Shown here: positions 14,601 to 22,984 of the stretch, piece by piece
Layout of the letters: every line of letters begins with the position of its first letter
Numbering within the stretch: position 1 is the first letter of the stretch
IMG/VR virus record: IMGVR_UViG_3300025283_000002
Span: 1-29,327 of that record
From: a virus
DNA: 29,327 nucleotides
Direction: 5' to 3' (one strand)
Notes under the pieces: model-generated
Told to the model about the DNA's origin: nothing
What the model saw: the letters and a program-made list of their open reading frames with translations, nothing else
Databases searched by the model: none
Program-made: the position numbers and the translations under genes

Positions 14601-17600
14601 AATGCAGATGTCTTAGTTCTTATTGATTCCGAACCAATAACTCCAAACTCTTTCCAAAGATTATTTGAAACTTGGAAAGTTAATCCTAATGAAGAAGCAG
14701 ATTGTGTAACTGTAGTTGTTCCGATATTTGGAGCAATATACAAATATAAGTAGGTAGAAGTTGCTCCTGGATATCCTGGTTCATTAATCGCCGTACCATT
14801 ATTAGCATCAGCAGCAATAATGACATTAGTAGTAGGGATAGACCAAGATGTAGGTGAGTTAATCGCTGTGTTTGAAGATCCAGTGATTCTGATTTGAGAA
14901 TCGGATCTAATACCAAGGTTAGCAAGAGTGTCACCAAAGTTAACTCTAATAATAGAATATGTGTTGAATGTTTTAACGCTTACAACTTGTGGAGTGGCAC
15001 CCGTTGTACTCTTAGTTTCATAATCATTGGCAAAGATCCATCCCAAAGAACCACCGTAGGTGACCTTTTCGCCCTTGAATAAAATCTCACCAGATCTAGG
15101 TGGATTAGTTCCCCAGTTACTATTTGATGAGATGATTCGTTGAGATGTATTGAAGAATCCAGCAGCACCTCTGGCAGAGTTAGATCCATAATCACCAATC
15201 TGTACTGGTGTATAGTTGTTCGTTGCAGTTCTAATCCTATAATCCTGAGAACCACGAACATTGAGGTCCCAAACGCCAAAGGTAAAAATATTATTACCCA
15301 AGGTCATGTCGCCAATACCATTTCCTTTAGGATCATTTGCATCTGATCCAGCAGGAGAACTGTAGTTAATAATAGTAAGAGGTGGTTTAATAATAGCACC
15401 TGAAGTATTTGTTGTATCTGAAGAAATCAGAATAGGAACGTTGAGAGATACAACAGGAAGAGTTGGAGGAATAACTTGATTATAGTTAAATGTAACTGTA
15501 TTATTGAAAGTTACAGGATCATCAAATGTAGTTACAAGAACATTACTGATTCCTACATCCTCATCCTCTTCATCAGTAATAGGTGCGTCTAGGAACGTTT
15601 CTTCGCCTGTGATAGCGTTGATTTTGCGATTACCAATATAAAGATCACCACTGGAGTTTAAACCAGTATAGAGGACAATACCAGCATCTTGGCGTTTTGC
15701 TTGAGCATAGAAATCTTGCTTATCTGTAAGAACAACTTGTTGGCGAACAGGGAAACCAGTTGAATAGTTACCAGGACCAAACCCAAGATACTCAAATGTA
15801 TGGTTACCTGAACGAGCAATAGATGGTCTGCGAAATTCTACATATAGTTTTTGTTCCGTAGGATAATCAGATGCTCCAGAAATAGGAATCTTTCTTATCT
15901 CTGATCCAGCAGAAGCTCCGCCTTCTTTTGCAGTAAGAGCATTATTTCCCGTAAAAATATGCGAACCTGCACCAGGATCTGCTATGAGATCGACAACTGC
16001 TTCTTTAGTTAAACTTCTCTTAGCATCATTAACCGTAACATATCCATGTACATAGTTGTCAGCACTCGACACAGTTGCTGGTGGATCAAGAAGTGTAGTA
16101 TTTCTAGAGGGGTTATCTTGGTTTGTTACACTATCAGTAATCTGGAACCACAATGGATCATTCTTTTGAGATAGAGGATAGATTCTAGAAACTGGTTGCG
16201 AAAACTTGAAGTTTCTAAAGTTTTCTCCAATACCAGATCCAACAGGATATGGTCTAATATCACCACGAATAGCAGTTAAGTAATAGATACCATCTTGCTG
16301 TCCTTTGATTCTCTTACGAATAGTTTCTGATTTATAAACATAATAAGTATTTTCAAGATCATCTATATCAGATACACTATCGATTCTATATTGTGCATTA
16401 CCACCAGACGTGGATGGCAATGTAATCGTATCGCCAGGGGTTAATGTGTAGACATTTGCGCCATCTACCGTATATAAGAAGTTTTTCTTATTAGAACGAC
16501 CACCATCTTTCTCTTCCTGCATAATAGCAGTTACAGAACCTTGTGTAAAGGTTGTATTTGAGAAAGCACTGTAACCTAAAGATCCAGAAATATTTTTAAG
16601 AATCAAATAATTATGTGTCGGGAACCATGCATGTACGGTTGCAGATCCAGTATTTGCAGAGGCATATCCTGATCCTGCCCAAGTAATCGTACTGTTTACA
16701 ATAAAGTTACCAGTTCCTCCTTGTGGGGAACTAACTTTGATAGTAGAGAACAATGAAGTTTTTAAAGCAGGATCAATAACACCAACGTCAAAAACTGTTA
16801 GTTGTAAATAATTCGATCCAGAAACATTGATTTTTTTAGCTGATTGAATGGAAAAACTAATCTTACTGTCAGTTTCTGCTACATAAGGATCTTTGTATGG
16901 ATCATATTGACTGATAAAGTTAGGATTTGCAGTATTATATGCACTACCATTCTTTTGTTCGGTAGTTGTTAAACCTAGTCTCTCTCCATTTTTAACAATA
17001 TTTGCAAAAGAATCGGCAGCTCCAACTGGTCTAAGGACGATTCGTTGAGGTAATAATCTCCTTGTATCGTCCGTTTTTAGTTTAAGAACAAATCCATTGA
17101 TAGGATCTCTATAGTTACCCTCTTTTGGTATAACATATCTGATGCGATAAACTTTATCTGAGTTGTCACGATCATCAGCAATACGATAGAACCACGTATC
17201 AGTTGTTCTAGATTTTCCAGTAATATCAGCATAAACCGATAACTTTAATCTCTCTAAAATTTCATTATTTGTTGCTGAAGTTTGGATAAACCAAGAACCT
17301 TTATTACCTGCAGTATCTTGTGTTGTAGCTTCGGCATCAAATCTAACTGGAGTTCTTCTTTTGTTAGAAAATACATAAAACTGTGTACCAGCAGCACTAA
17401 ACTGAACCGCAGAATTACCATTGATAGCGTCAATGTGTGATGTGTGAATAGTAAATTTCGTGTTTCTTTCTTCTAATGTCCCTGGAACTGGTGGAATATA
17501 ACGAACATAATATTCAATATCAGTTGGTAATGTTCCACCACCAGATGTTTGTGATCTCGTTGGAAGTGTTGATCCAGAAATATCTACGCCTGTTCTAAAG

Positions 17601-20600
17601 AAAACTCTTTGGGGTGTGGTGTTTGCAGCTTGCTTATCAAATGAATGAGGTCCAGTAGTTGTAAATACCTCATTGTTTCCTGGTACAAGATTTACTTTGT
17701 ATTTGAAAAGATCATAGTTTAAATCTTGTACATATTGATGAACCTCAATAACAACGTTTGGATCAATAGATTCTGTTTCTGATGAATAAATGTAAATACC
17801 AGCATTTGCATTTTCTTCACTAGTAGCAAGCATCAATGTTTGCTGAGAAGTGGTAGATCCATCAAATGTTGTATATGAAGAAAAGTCAAATGGTTCTGTA
17901 TTTCTACCAGGAGCGATTACATAATACTTTGTATTAGTATCAAATCCCTTTGGTAACCTAATCAATCTTTTATCAACGCTATCATTTAATCCTCTAGGAA
18001 CAAGTCTTACGGGAGTAGCTGTTTCTAAGTTATGTGGATTTGTGTTTGATGTGGTGATTTCTGTTAACTTAAATAATGTTGCTCTGTTTGCAAGAGCAGA
18101 AGTATTTAAAGTAGGTGAAGAAACTGGAACAGTACCTACACCACTATTAATAATAGTTGAGATTGTTATAAACGCCGTAGTGATTGCAGTGGCAACATTT
18201 GCACATTCTGGATAGTTTGTGTCAGTAGTAATTGAAGAATCTGTTATTGGTTGAATGTATGAAGTGTCTGCCCAAATACCACTAGTTAATGTTAAAGTTA
18301 AAGTTACAGTAGAAGAACTTGCTGTAGCATTAACAGTAGAACCAGTATCTAAGAAACTATCTTCTGTTCCTAGTTGGAAAGTCGTTGAGTTTAAAATCTT
18401 CTTGACATATGTACCAGCAGGAATACCAGTCCCGCTAACTGACATACCCATAACAACACCAGCGCCGCCTGTACTTCCAACAGTAACAATTGGAGATCCA
18501 TTTACAATAGTTGCATTTTGAATAGTAAAACTCCAGTTTCTCATTGCGGCGATACATAAATCTCTCACATAGTTGTATGCATCCAGAGTTTCTGTCTTCT
18601 CGTTGTTGATATAATCTAATGTTGTACCAACATAATATGATTCCGCTGCATTAACAACATTGACGTTTCCACCTAAACGAAGATCAGCTGCAATCGCTTC
18701 AACAACATAACCAATATCACGCTTACACTTACTTGTCTCTCCAACCGATGACCAGGCACCAGGATCTCTTACAGGTACAGAAGAAATATTACCGCTAGAT
18801 ACTGCGCTGGTAAGTATAGAAATCAGACTGTCTACTGTTGCTCTCACATTAGCACATGAGTTTTCACTTAAGTTTGAACCTGTTACTGGATCAGCAGTGA
18901 TTGTAGTGTCTTTAACAAAAAGTTGATTTGTTAAAGCTTTCTTCATCCAATCACGAGCTTTATTGAAAGCAATGACTGATTGAGTTGTTTCCCCAACTAA
19001 ACCATTAGAAATAGGAACACCAGCACCGTCAAAATATAGCTTAGTTGCATCAACGATTGCTGCATTTCCACCATTATACAAGTCAGAAACCATCGCATCT
19101 ACAATAAGTCCAATATCACGCTTGCACTTAACTTCGCCTGCGTTATCAACAGTTCCAGTTGTTTCTGCTGGTAATGTAGCAAGATCAACTGCAGTTAGAG
19201 TTGTTGAAACGATAGTAGCAAGCGTGTCTACTGCACTTCTAACGTCCGCACAAGCGGCAGGATTATTATTTGCAATATTTGCACCACCACCACCATAAGT
19301 AGAAGGACCAGAAGAAATAGTAAGGTCTGTATAAACGCTCTGAGAACCAGTACTGCCATCTACCCATGTTCCGCCAGCAGGAGATGATGTAACCACTCCA
19401 GAGAACGAAGCAAGAGTGTTTGTGATTGCTGATTTGATAGCATCTCTAGCTTTATTGAATGCAGTGATTGATTGAGTTATTTCACCAGCAAGACCATTTG
19501 TAAGAAGAGTCGTATTAGCAGTGAAATACTGCTGTACAAACTTACGAGTATATCTGTTTCCACCCGCTGAACCAACATCCATCGAAACAGCATCGACAAA
19601 AATACCAATATCTCTCTTACATTTAGCAAGCAAGTTTGCAGGTGGTGGTGATGGAGGATTTGCTACTACGGTAGCATATGCAGTCTCAACAATAATATTT
19701 CTATTTTTTTGAATGAGACGATAAGCATCAAAATATCTGCCAACTTGTTGGTTGACTAAATCGCCAGGAACAACCCAATTAATTCCCCAAGATGCTTCAT
19801 CATATTGAACAGCAATCTCTAAGAACGCTCTCTCAATAATCTCAGTGCGATTTGCTTTAATCAGATTACTTGCATCTCTATATCTACCAGTTTCGGTGGT
19901 AATATTAGGATTAACATATGGAATATTTTGTAAAGCAGGATACTTTTTAAGAACGTATCCAAATGCTTCCGCTTGAATAAATGCTTTATTAGAATCGATT
20001 AAGTTAGCAGCATCTTGTAACCTATTTTCATCTGCTGTGAACAACCCACTAGGAGACAGAGTTGATAAAGATGTTGTCCACTTTTTAACACCATTAGGCG
20101 TTACTAATGCACTTTTGATTTGCTTACCAGATTCTCCAGAAATAGCGTCAAGTTTTACATATAACTTTTCCCCTGCTTTTGCACCCAGTTTAAATCCTTC
20201 AATAGATGCTGCTGGACGATCAGTTGGATCACTAGCATTATCAATACCATAGTACAACTTGGTATTATTTGGAGCGTCATTAGATAATGGAACATTAAGA
20301 GTATAGTAGTTCTTAAGCTCTGGTGTTGAATCAATAAGTTTCTTAGGTGGAATGATATGAGTAATGTATCCACCTTTATCTTGATTGAATGCAAATCCTT
20401 TATAACCAATGGTATGAAGTGAAGTATTACCAAAGTTAGAGTTTGAGTTGGTGATAGACATATCACCACCAGACTCCATAAGGAAGTGATCAGCAAAACC
20501 TACCGCGAAAATCGAAACGCACTGAATGAAAGAATCTTCTGATGCTCTAACGTGGAAGTTTCTCCAATCATCCTTCCAATATGCAGTACCATCAATATGG

Positions 20601-21958
20601 TATGGAGTTGTTGAGAAAGCATCTTGTAAATTTGCTTGATTCCAAGTGTTTGTAAACTCATCATAACGAATGAAAGAACGGTCATCTTTCTGTAGCGAAA
20701 CGCCCGTATACTGGGCAATAACCATAGATTTAAAACCAGTGGCTCTAGAACCATCTGCCCAGATACCACAAATACCCCAAGTTGAACGAATAGAAACGTT
20801 AAAGACGTATGGAGATGCTGATTCTACGCTATCTACTTCTGCTTGCACAGAAGCAGTAGTTCCTGGTTTGCTTAGCTTAATCAGCGAAGATTCGGTATAT
20901 GTTGCACCACTAGTCAATCCAAGACCAGCAGCACTAAAAGGTACATTATAAGTAAACTCTTTTAAATCAGTACCACTAATAGATTTTACTTTGAATACAC
21001 CGTTTAACTTATCCTGACCAGCATTTAATCCAGTGATAGCGACATACTGACCCGTGAAGAAACCGTGATTGATTTTGGTAGTTACAGTAATATCACAAGT
21101 TCCTGAAAATGCACCTGTAGTAATATTAGTTGGAATAATCTTTTCAATAGTAATAGAATCGGAAAGAGGACCAACGATTCTATTTTCTTGAATTCTAAAC
21201 TGAAACTCGTTAGGATCATCAATAGTTGGTTGGTAGTTGCTAAATGCTTTTGCTACCTTTTGATATAAAGCACCAAGATCTTCTTTTCTAGCAAAAACAA
21301 AGTTAGTAATCTTATGGTGAGAATATTCTGGTATCGAAAGAACCGTACCGTCTGGTTGTGAATATACCTTACCTACACCAGCAGTGGCGTCATAAAGTGG
21401 GTTATTTGGTGTTAAGTCACCATCAAGAATAGTAAACTGCCAGAAGTAACATCCACCTGTTACTTGGAAAATGGAAGTTCTGCCAATATCCTTATCTGCA
21501 GGGTCAGGTACATAAAGAGGACGCACCTGTGTTCTACGAAGGTCTGTACCTACAAGAGATGTACCTCTTGGAATAATACAACCACCTTCTACAGAGTTAA
21601 ACTTACGAAGAATGTTGTTAGCATTAGATAGATCTAGAATAGAGTTATCTGTCCACTCTCCATTTGCATAGTTAAACGCAGAAACAGTAGAAGCATCTGC
21701 ATCACCAGGGCGGTTATCTACATAGTGAGTACCAGGGGCTAGAAGAATCGTAAACTGGTCAAAACGATCATTATCAGAACCAGGAACATAAGAATAACGA
21801 GCCGTCTCTAAAAATGCTCTTTGAATAGTTACAAAAGGTCTAGTTGGTGAGTTTCCTCTGTTGTCTAATGCATCACTAGCATTAAAGTCATCAGGTGAAA
21901 CATACAAATATTTTCCAGTCTTACTTGAAAGTAGATTATCTAGTCTGGTTAATGGCAT
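11606..21958 (-). CDS. Giant (3450-aa) baseplate/tail-fibre structural protein with internal repeats
   Basis: One uninterrupted frame of 10.4 kb. The N-terminus (about 30-170) reads as the start of a right-handed beta-helix: RPFVTIQRAFLETARYS, TILLAPGTHYVDNRPG, CIIPRGTSLVGTDLRRTQV, TGGCYFWQFTILDG. Repeated helical modules follow between about 640 and 1170, including three CKRDIG modules starting near residues 779, 943 and 1076 with GGN and F/Y-N-K/Y-x-R-D landmarks. The C-terminal third is a low-charge beta-repeat fibre, with FSVDSITGDTTIAGS, FSIDSCDGDTIIGGS and FSVDAQTGNTVIGNG near 3148, 3198 and 3234, then TTGALVVDGGAGVAENLNVG, a motif frequent in marine phage fibres. It starts 39 nt after the TATAAATA late promoter, with GAGAAG before the ATG. 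Similar very large virion proteins are known in T4-like cyanophages; the exact position in the virion is not established by this sequence. Confidence 0.85.
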   Translation of the reverse strand: MPLTRLDNLLSSKTGKYLYVSPDDFNASDALDNRGNSPTRPFVTIQRAFLETARYSYVPGSDNDRFDQFTILLAPGTHYVDNRPGDADASTVSAFNYANGEWTDNSILDLSNANNILRKFNSVEGGCIIPRGTSLVGTDLRRTQVRPLYVPDPADKDIGRTSIFQVTGGCYFWQFTILDGDLTPNNPLYDATAGVGKVYSQPDGTVLSIPEYSHHKITNFVFARKEDLGALYQKVAKAFSNYQPTIDDPNEFQFRIQENRIVGPLSDSITIEKIIPTNITTGAFSGTCDITVTTKINHGFFTGQYVAITGLNAGQDKLNGVFKVKSISGTDLKEFTYNVPFSAAGLGLTSGATYTESSLIKLSKPGTTASVQAEVDSVESASPYVFNVSIRSTWGICGIWADGSRATGFKSMVIAQYTGVSLQKDDRSFIRYDEFTNTWNQANLQDAFSTTPYHIDGTAYWKDDWRNFHVRASEDSFIQCVSIFAVGFADHFLMESGGDMSITNSNSNFGNTSLHTIGYKGFAFNQDKGGYITHIIPPKKLIDSTPELKNYYTLNVPLSNDAPNNTKLYYGIDNASDPTDRPAASIEGFKLGAKAGEKLYVKLDAISGESGKQIKSALVTPNGVKKWTTSLSTLSPSGLFTADENRLQDAANLIDSNKAFIQAEAFGYVLKKYPALQNIPYVNPNITTETGRYRDASNLIKANRTEIIERAFLEIAVQYDEASWGINWVVPGDLVNQQVGRYFDAYRLIQKNRNIIVETAYATVVANPPSPPPANLLAKCKRDIGIFVDAVSMDVGSAGGNRYTRKFVQQYFTANTTLLTNGLAGEITQSITAFNKARDAIKSAITNTLASFSGVVTSSPAGGTWVDGSTGSQSVYTDLTISSGPSTYGGGGANIANNNPAACADVRSAVDTLATIVSTTLTAVDLATLPAETTGTVDNAGEVKCKRDIGLIVDAMVSDLYNGGNAAIVDATKLYFDGAGVPISNGLVGETTQSVIAFNKARDWMKKALTNQLFVKDTTITADPVTGSNLSENSCANVRATVDSLISILTSAVSSGNISSVPVRDPGAWSSVGETSKCKRDIGYVVEAIAADLRLGGNVNVVNAAESYYVGTTLDYINNEKTETLDAYNYVRDLCIAAMRNWSFTIQNATIVNGSPIVTVGSTGGAGVVMGMSVSGTGIPAGTYVKKILNSTTFQLGTEDSFLDTGSTVNATASSSTVTLTLTLTSGIWADTSYIQPITDSSITTDTNYPECANVATAITTAFITISTIINSGVGTVPVSSPTLNTSALANRATLFKLTEITTSNTNPHNLETATPVRLVPRGLNDSVDKRLIRLPKGFDTNTKYYVIAPGRNTEPFDFSSYTTFDGSTTSQQTLMLATSEENANAGIYIYSSETESIDPNVVIEVHQYVQDLNYDLFKYKVNLVPGNNEVFTTTGPHSFDKQAANTTPQRVFFRTGVDISGSTLPTRSQTSGGGTLPTDIEYYVRYIPPVPGTLEERNTKFTIHTSHIDAINGNSAVQFSAAGTQFYVFSNKRRTPVRFDAEATTQDTAGNKGSWFIQTSATNNEILERLKLSVYADITGKSRTTDTWFYRIADDRDNSDKVYRIRYVIPKEGNYRDPINGFVLKLKTDDTRRLLPQRIVLRPVGAADSFANIVKNGERLGLTTTEQKNGSAYNTANPNFISQYDPYKDPYVAETDSKISFSIQSAKKINVSGSNYLQLTVFDVGVIDPALKTSLFSTIKVSSPQGGTGNFIVNSTITWAGSGYASANTGSATVHAWFPTHNYLILKNISGSLGYSAFSNTTFTQGSVTAIMQEEKDGGRSNKKNFLYTVDGANVYTLTPGDTITLPSTSGGNAQYRIDSVSDIDDLENTYYVYKSETIRKRIKGQQDGIYYLTAIRGDIRPYPVGSGIGENFRNFKFSQPVSRIYPLSQKNDPLWFQITDSVTNQDNPSRNTTLLDPPATVSSADNYVHGYVTVNDAKRSLTKEAVVDLIADPGAGSHIFTGNNALTAKEGGASAGSEIRKIPISGASDYPTEQKLYVEFRRPSIARSGNHTFEYLGFGPGNYSTGFPVRQQVVLTDKQDFYAQAKRQDAGIVLYTGLNSSGDLYIGNRKINAITGEETFLDAPITDEEDEDVGISNVLVTTFDDPVTFNNTVTFNYNQVIPPTLPVVSLNVPILISSDTTNTSGAIIKPPLTIINYSSPAGSDANDPKGNGIGDMTLGNNIFTFGVWDLNVRGSQDYRIRTATNNYTPVQIGDYGSNSARGAAGFFNTSQRIISSNSNWGTNPPRSGEILFKGEKVTYGGSLGWIFANDYETKSTTGATPQVVSVKTFNTYSIIRVNFGDTLANLGIRSDSQIRITGSSNTAINSPTSWSIPTTNVIIAADANNGTAINEPGYPGATSTYLYLYIAPNIGTTTVTQSASSLGLTFQVSNNLWKEFGVIGSESIRTKTSAFGDYKVGINTLARATDTAYQSSYITAETEPRANLDVVGNAFVSGKTVSVSINSSGVSTKTESSQDSALIVGGDSATPTNAATLRVATTNSGRVGINATNAQLDRALVVVGTGRITGDLKMEADAEINGGDLTSTSSTFNLLNNSSSPTTTLNLGGYVTTANVFNTTTSAQTINVGTAVTAAGTLNVHTASINSTVNVGTVGNSNNTYQSLITLGGAFANPSSSILRVKNYQNIFDGNLQINGGETVVVNGVSRTRATINSSANLVNMFTESGAVSTLKIGTFATDLTLGGVAGTTTIQNNLVVKAASQSFSSLTMNGGYLSASATVARGALGSTPSVHSSGTSQILNVDYYRFIPDIDGSLNVTSVSGNTFNVISNTQYFQNNQIVCFPIVSGTTGITQTSYDASGDPSGPFYYVVNATANNFQVSLTNGGPAVTLGGTFVQVTATLRYTTVYSDGFSSWNATSTTLPINNPKGIGTNEYLLIDNEIVKTTNFPTSTSPFTVSVIRGVDGTTAAVHVSDSVIYKLEKTPTASYLTPNYVPASTITKTGTSQISINANTNQFTTTGTDLLTTYVVQFSNLGGLTGINTTSKYFIVNLSSTGTTQTFQLSPTYPDLTPIDLDGTVTSATSFTIDSTKINLAEFGGSFNVRDYLRIDGTNVAGTGQSEYVRITATPTGDTKKFSINNGAPAPVVVFSVDSITGDTTIAGSTSFGKSLTINGSTVCGTELFTVTDGSASPVTRFSIDSCDGDTIIGGSTAGGSLTIGDDFIIKNGILGGTTYFSVDAQTGNTVIGNGNSGTLKIEGNTSSTDTTTGALVVDGGAGVAENLNVGGDVTLSGGDLTVNSSTTKRFKVNNTGAIDMGGIDGYFTSSGGRRTLYISASNTASTPLISNINYLISAGADLILFLPTSPQTGDIIRFVDVGSNLTYNRSLIIRAQSGHKVEGDANGTKAGGLTTAYSGGGELIVQTRNAGFGLVYAGSTDSSGAIIPASSQGWWLMEL
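18540..19625 (-). repeat. Degenerate tandem repeats inside the giant gene (CKRDIG modules)
   Basis: Three copies of a module coding for CKRDIG-x-x-V-D/E-A start near 19622, 19131 and 18732, about 490 and 400 bp apart. Corresponding DNA such as CCAATATCACGCTTACACTT (18711) recurs with few changes near 19110 and more changes near 19605. Between them the AFNKARD and NGL-x-GE-x-TQS segments also repeat (about 19430-19500 and 18950-19010). This indicates internal duplication that has since diverged. Confidence 0.75.
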
Positions 21959-21996
21959 CTTCTCAGTAACCCGCGATATGGATATTTCTTCTGAGT

Positions 21997-22004
21997 TATT
22001 TATA
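21997..22004 (-). promoter_or_regulatory. T4-type late promoter
   Basis: The minus strand reads TATAAATA, the exact T4-family late promoter -10 element recognised with the phage sigma factor gp55. It lies 38 bp before the ATG of the giant structural gene and directly behind a terminator. No TTGACA-like -35 box is needed or present. It probably drives the giant gene and the three collar-fibre genes. Confidence 0.85.
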
Positions 22005-22006
22005 AG

Positions 22007-22030
22007 AAAAAACCTGAGGCGTACCCCAGG
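22007..22030 (-). terminator. Rho-independent terminator behind tRNA-Thr
   Basis: On the minus strand a 7-bp stem CCTGGGG/CCTCAGG (one G-T pair) closes a TACG loop and is followed immediately by six T residues. It ends the cpeT/tRNA transcript just before the late promoter at 21997-22004, separating early-type and late transcription. Confidence 0.88.
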
Positions 22031-22055
22031 CTTACTCCACTTCCTTCACACGGAA

Positions 22056-22127
22056 AGCCCCCGATCTGATTTGAACAGACGACCAGCGGTTTACAAAACC
22101 GCTGCTCTACCACTGAGCTACAAGGGC
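22056..22127 (-). tRNA. tRNA-Thr (anticodon UGU)
   Basis: A 72-nt cloverleaf: acceptor GCCCTTG pairs with CGGGGGC (two G-U pairs), D arm GCTC/GAGC, anticodon stem GCGGT/ACCGC around the loop TTTGTAA (anticodon TGT), T arm GTCTG/CAGAT with loop TTCAAAT, discriminator T. CCA is not encoded. It reads ACA threonine codons, which are common in this AT-rich genome. Its first 10 nt overlap the end of cpeT, including the TAG stop codon. Confidence 0.93.
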
Positions 22128-22603
22128 GATTTGACGAACTCAAAAGAACCATTAAATGATCCCCAGATATGTTCGTCAGTATTTAGATCATATCCTCGGT
22201 CGATTACACGATAATAACCATTTCCAAGGACACTTTCTGTTTGTAGATAGGTTTGTTTCTCCGACCAATTCACATAGCAGGTCTTACAAAGATTTTTGCC
22301 GTGAAACTCATTGCCTATCTTCTCAAATATTGTATCACATCCTTTTAAATATGTCAATTCTCCAGTTTCTGGATTTTTTTCATTAAAGTTTTTTATAAAG
22401 ATTTTAAAATCTTGTTCATAAACAAAAAGGATCCTATTACGATACTCTAGTTTATCAATGTAATAACGTTGAATACAACGAAATTTATGTTTACCGTAAG
22501 AAGTATGGACCAACTCAATCATAGCAAACTTTGTGGGTTGGCACATTGCTTGTATTTTATTTTGAAAAGTTCCTTCAAAATATTCACAAAAAGTGTCAAT
22601 CAT
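22118..22603 (-). CDS. cpeT: CpeT-like phycobiliprotein lyase
   Basis: A 161-aa auxiliary metabolic protein. The N-terminus FCEYFEGTFQNKIQAMCQPTKFAMI fits the CpeT/CpcT pattern 'l.G.f.N..QA...P..fa.I', followed by the EQDF strand, CDTIFEKIGNEFHGKNLCKTC and the C-terminal hallmark VIDRGYDLNTDEHIWGSFNG, where family members have 'DRG.d..t....WGs..G.f.F'. CpeT/CpcT proteins attach or help attach bilin chromophores to phycobiliproteins, so the phage probably supports light harvesting during infection of a phycobilisome- or phycoerythrin-containing host. It is somewhat shorter than typical cyanobacterial CpeT (about 190-200 aa). The start overlaps the 88-aa gene by 8 nt, and the last codons and stop form the 5' end of tRNA-Thr. 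Family call is strong by motif; enzymatic activity is inferred. Confidence 0.88.
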   Translation of the reverse strand: MIDTFCEYFEGTFQNKIQAMCQPTKFAMIELVHTSYGKHKFRCIQRYYIDKLEYRNRILFVYEQDFKIFIKNFNEKNPETGELTYLKGCDTIFEKIGNEFHGKNLCKTCYVNWSEKQTYLQTESVLGNGYYRVIDRGYDLNTDEHIWGSFNGSFEFVKSPL

Positions 22604-22862
22604 CTTTAGGCAATAACTCAGGATTTTCTACTTCTAGGTCAAACATCAACGGATGCATTTCTTCCATAATCAAATAGTTTGATACTTTCCACATATCCTC
22701 GTCATCATAATCTTGATGAGATAATGCTTCAGTTTGAACTGATGGATGATCTTGGATTATTTGTGGTAGTTCATCAAACGTATATGGAAGATTTTGTATG
22801 AAATACATTCTCACAACTTGCCCCATGTGGAAGACATATGCTTGAGATAGTGTGTATTTCAT
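22596..22862 (-). CDS. Hypothetical acidic protein upstream of cpeT
   Basis: An 88-aa protein, strongly acidic in its second half (HQDYDDEDMWK; MFDLEVENPELLPKDD), with a hydrophobic/aromatic N-terminal part (YVFHMGQVVRMYFIQNLPYTF). No family recognised. The ATG at 22862 lies 3 nt after a perfect 10-bp inverted repeat whose downstream arm contains the likely ribosome-binding bases GTGGAA. The gene overlaps cpeT by 8 nt, so it is probably co-translated with cpeT. A role in host metabolism or light harvesting is conceivable only from context. Confidence 0.68.
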   Translation of the reverse strand: MKYTLSQAYVFHMGQVVRMYFIQNLPYTFDELPQIIQDHPSVQTEALSHQDYDDEDMWKVSNYLIMEEMHPLMFDLEVENPELLPKDD

Positions 22863-22865
22863 AAC

Positions 22866-22894
22866 ATTTCCACTACAATATATTTAGTGGAAAT
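22866..22894 (-). promoter_or_regulatory. Perfect 10-bp inverted repeat between tRNA-Leu and the 88-aa gene
   Basis: ATTTCCACTA and TAGTGGAAAT are perfect reverse complements separated by 9 nt on the minus strand. One arm begins at the discriminator base of tRNA-Leu and the other ends 3 nt before the ATG at 22862 and contains its weak ribosome-binding sequence (GTGGAA). No T-tract follows, so it is not a standard terminator. It may hide the start site until the tRNA is cut out, or mark the tRNA 3' processing point; both are inference. Confidence 0.7.
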
Positions 22895-22977
22895 AGGAGC
22901 AGGGAGACTTGAACTCCCACGGGCATATGCCCAACAGATTTTAAGTCTGGTGTGTCTACCGATTCCACCATGCTCCC
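22894..22977 (-). tRNA. tRNA-Leu (anticodon UAA)
   Basis: An 84-nt class II tRNA: acceptor GGGAGCA with TGCTCCT, D arm GTG...CAC with GGTAGA, anticodon loop CTTAAAA (anticodon TAA), a long variable arm GGGC-ATAT-GCCC, T arm GGGAG/CTCCC with TTCAAGT, discriminator A. CCA is not encoded. It reads UUA, favoured in AT-rich phage genes. It lies 7 nt after the 62-aa gene's stop and is probably cut from the same transcript. Confidence 0.95.
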
Positions 22978-22984
22978 AAAAAAA

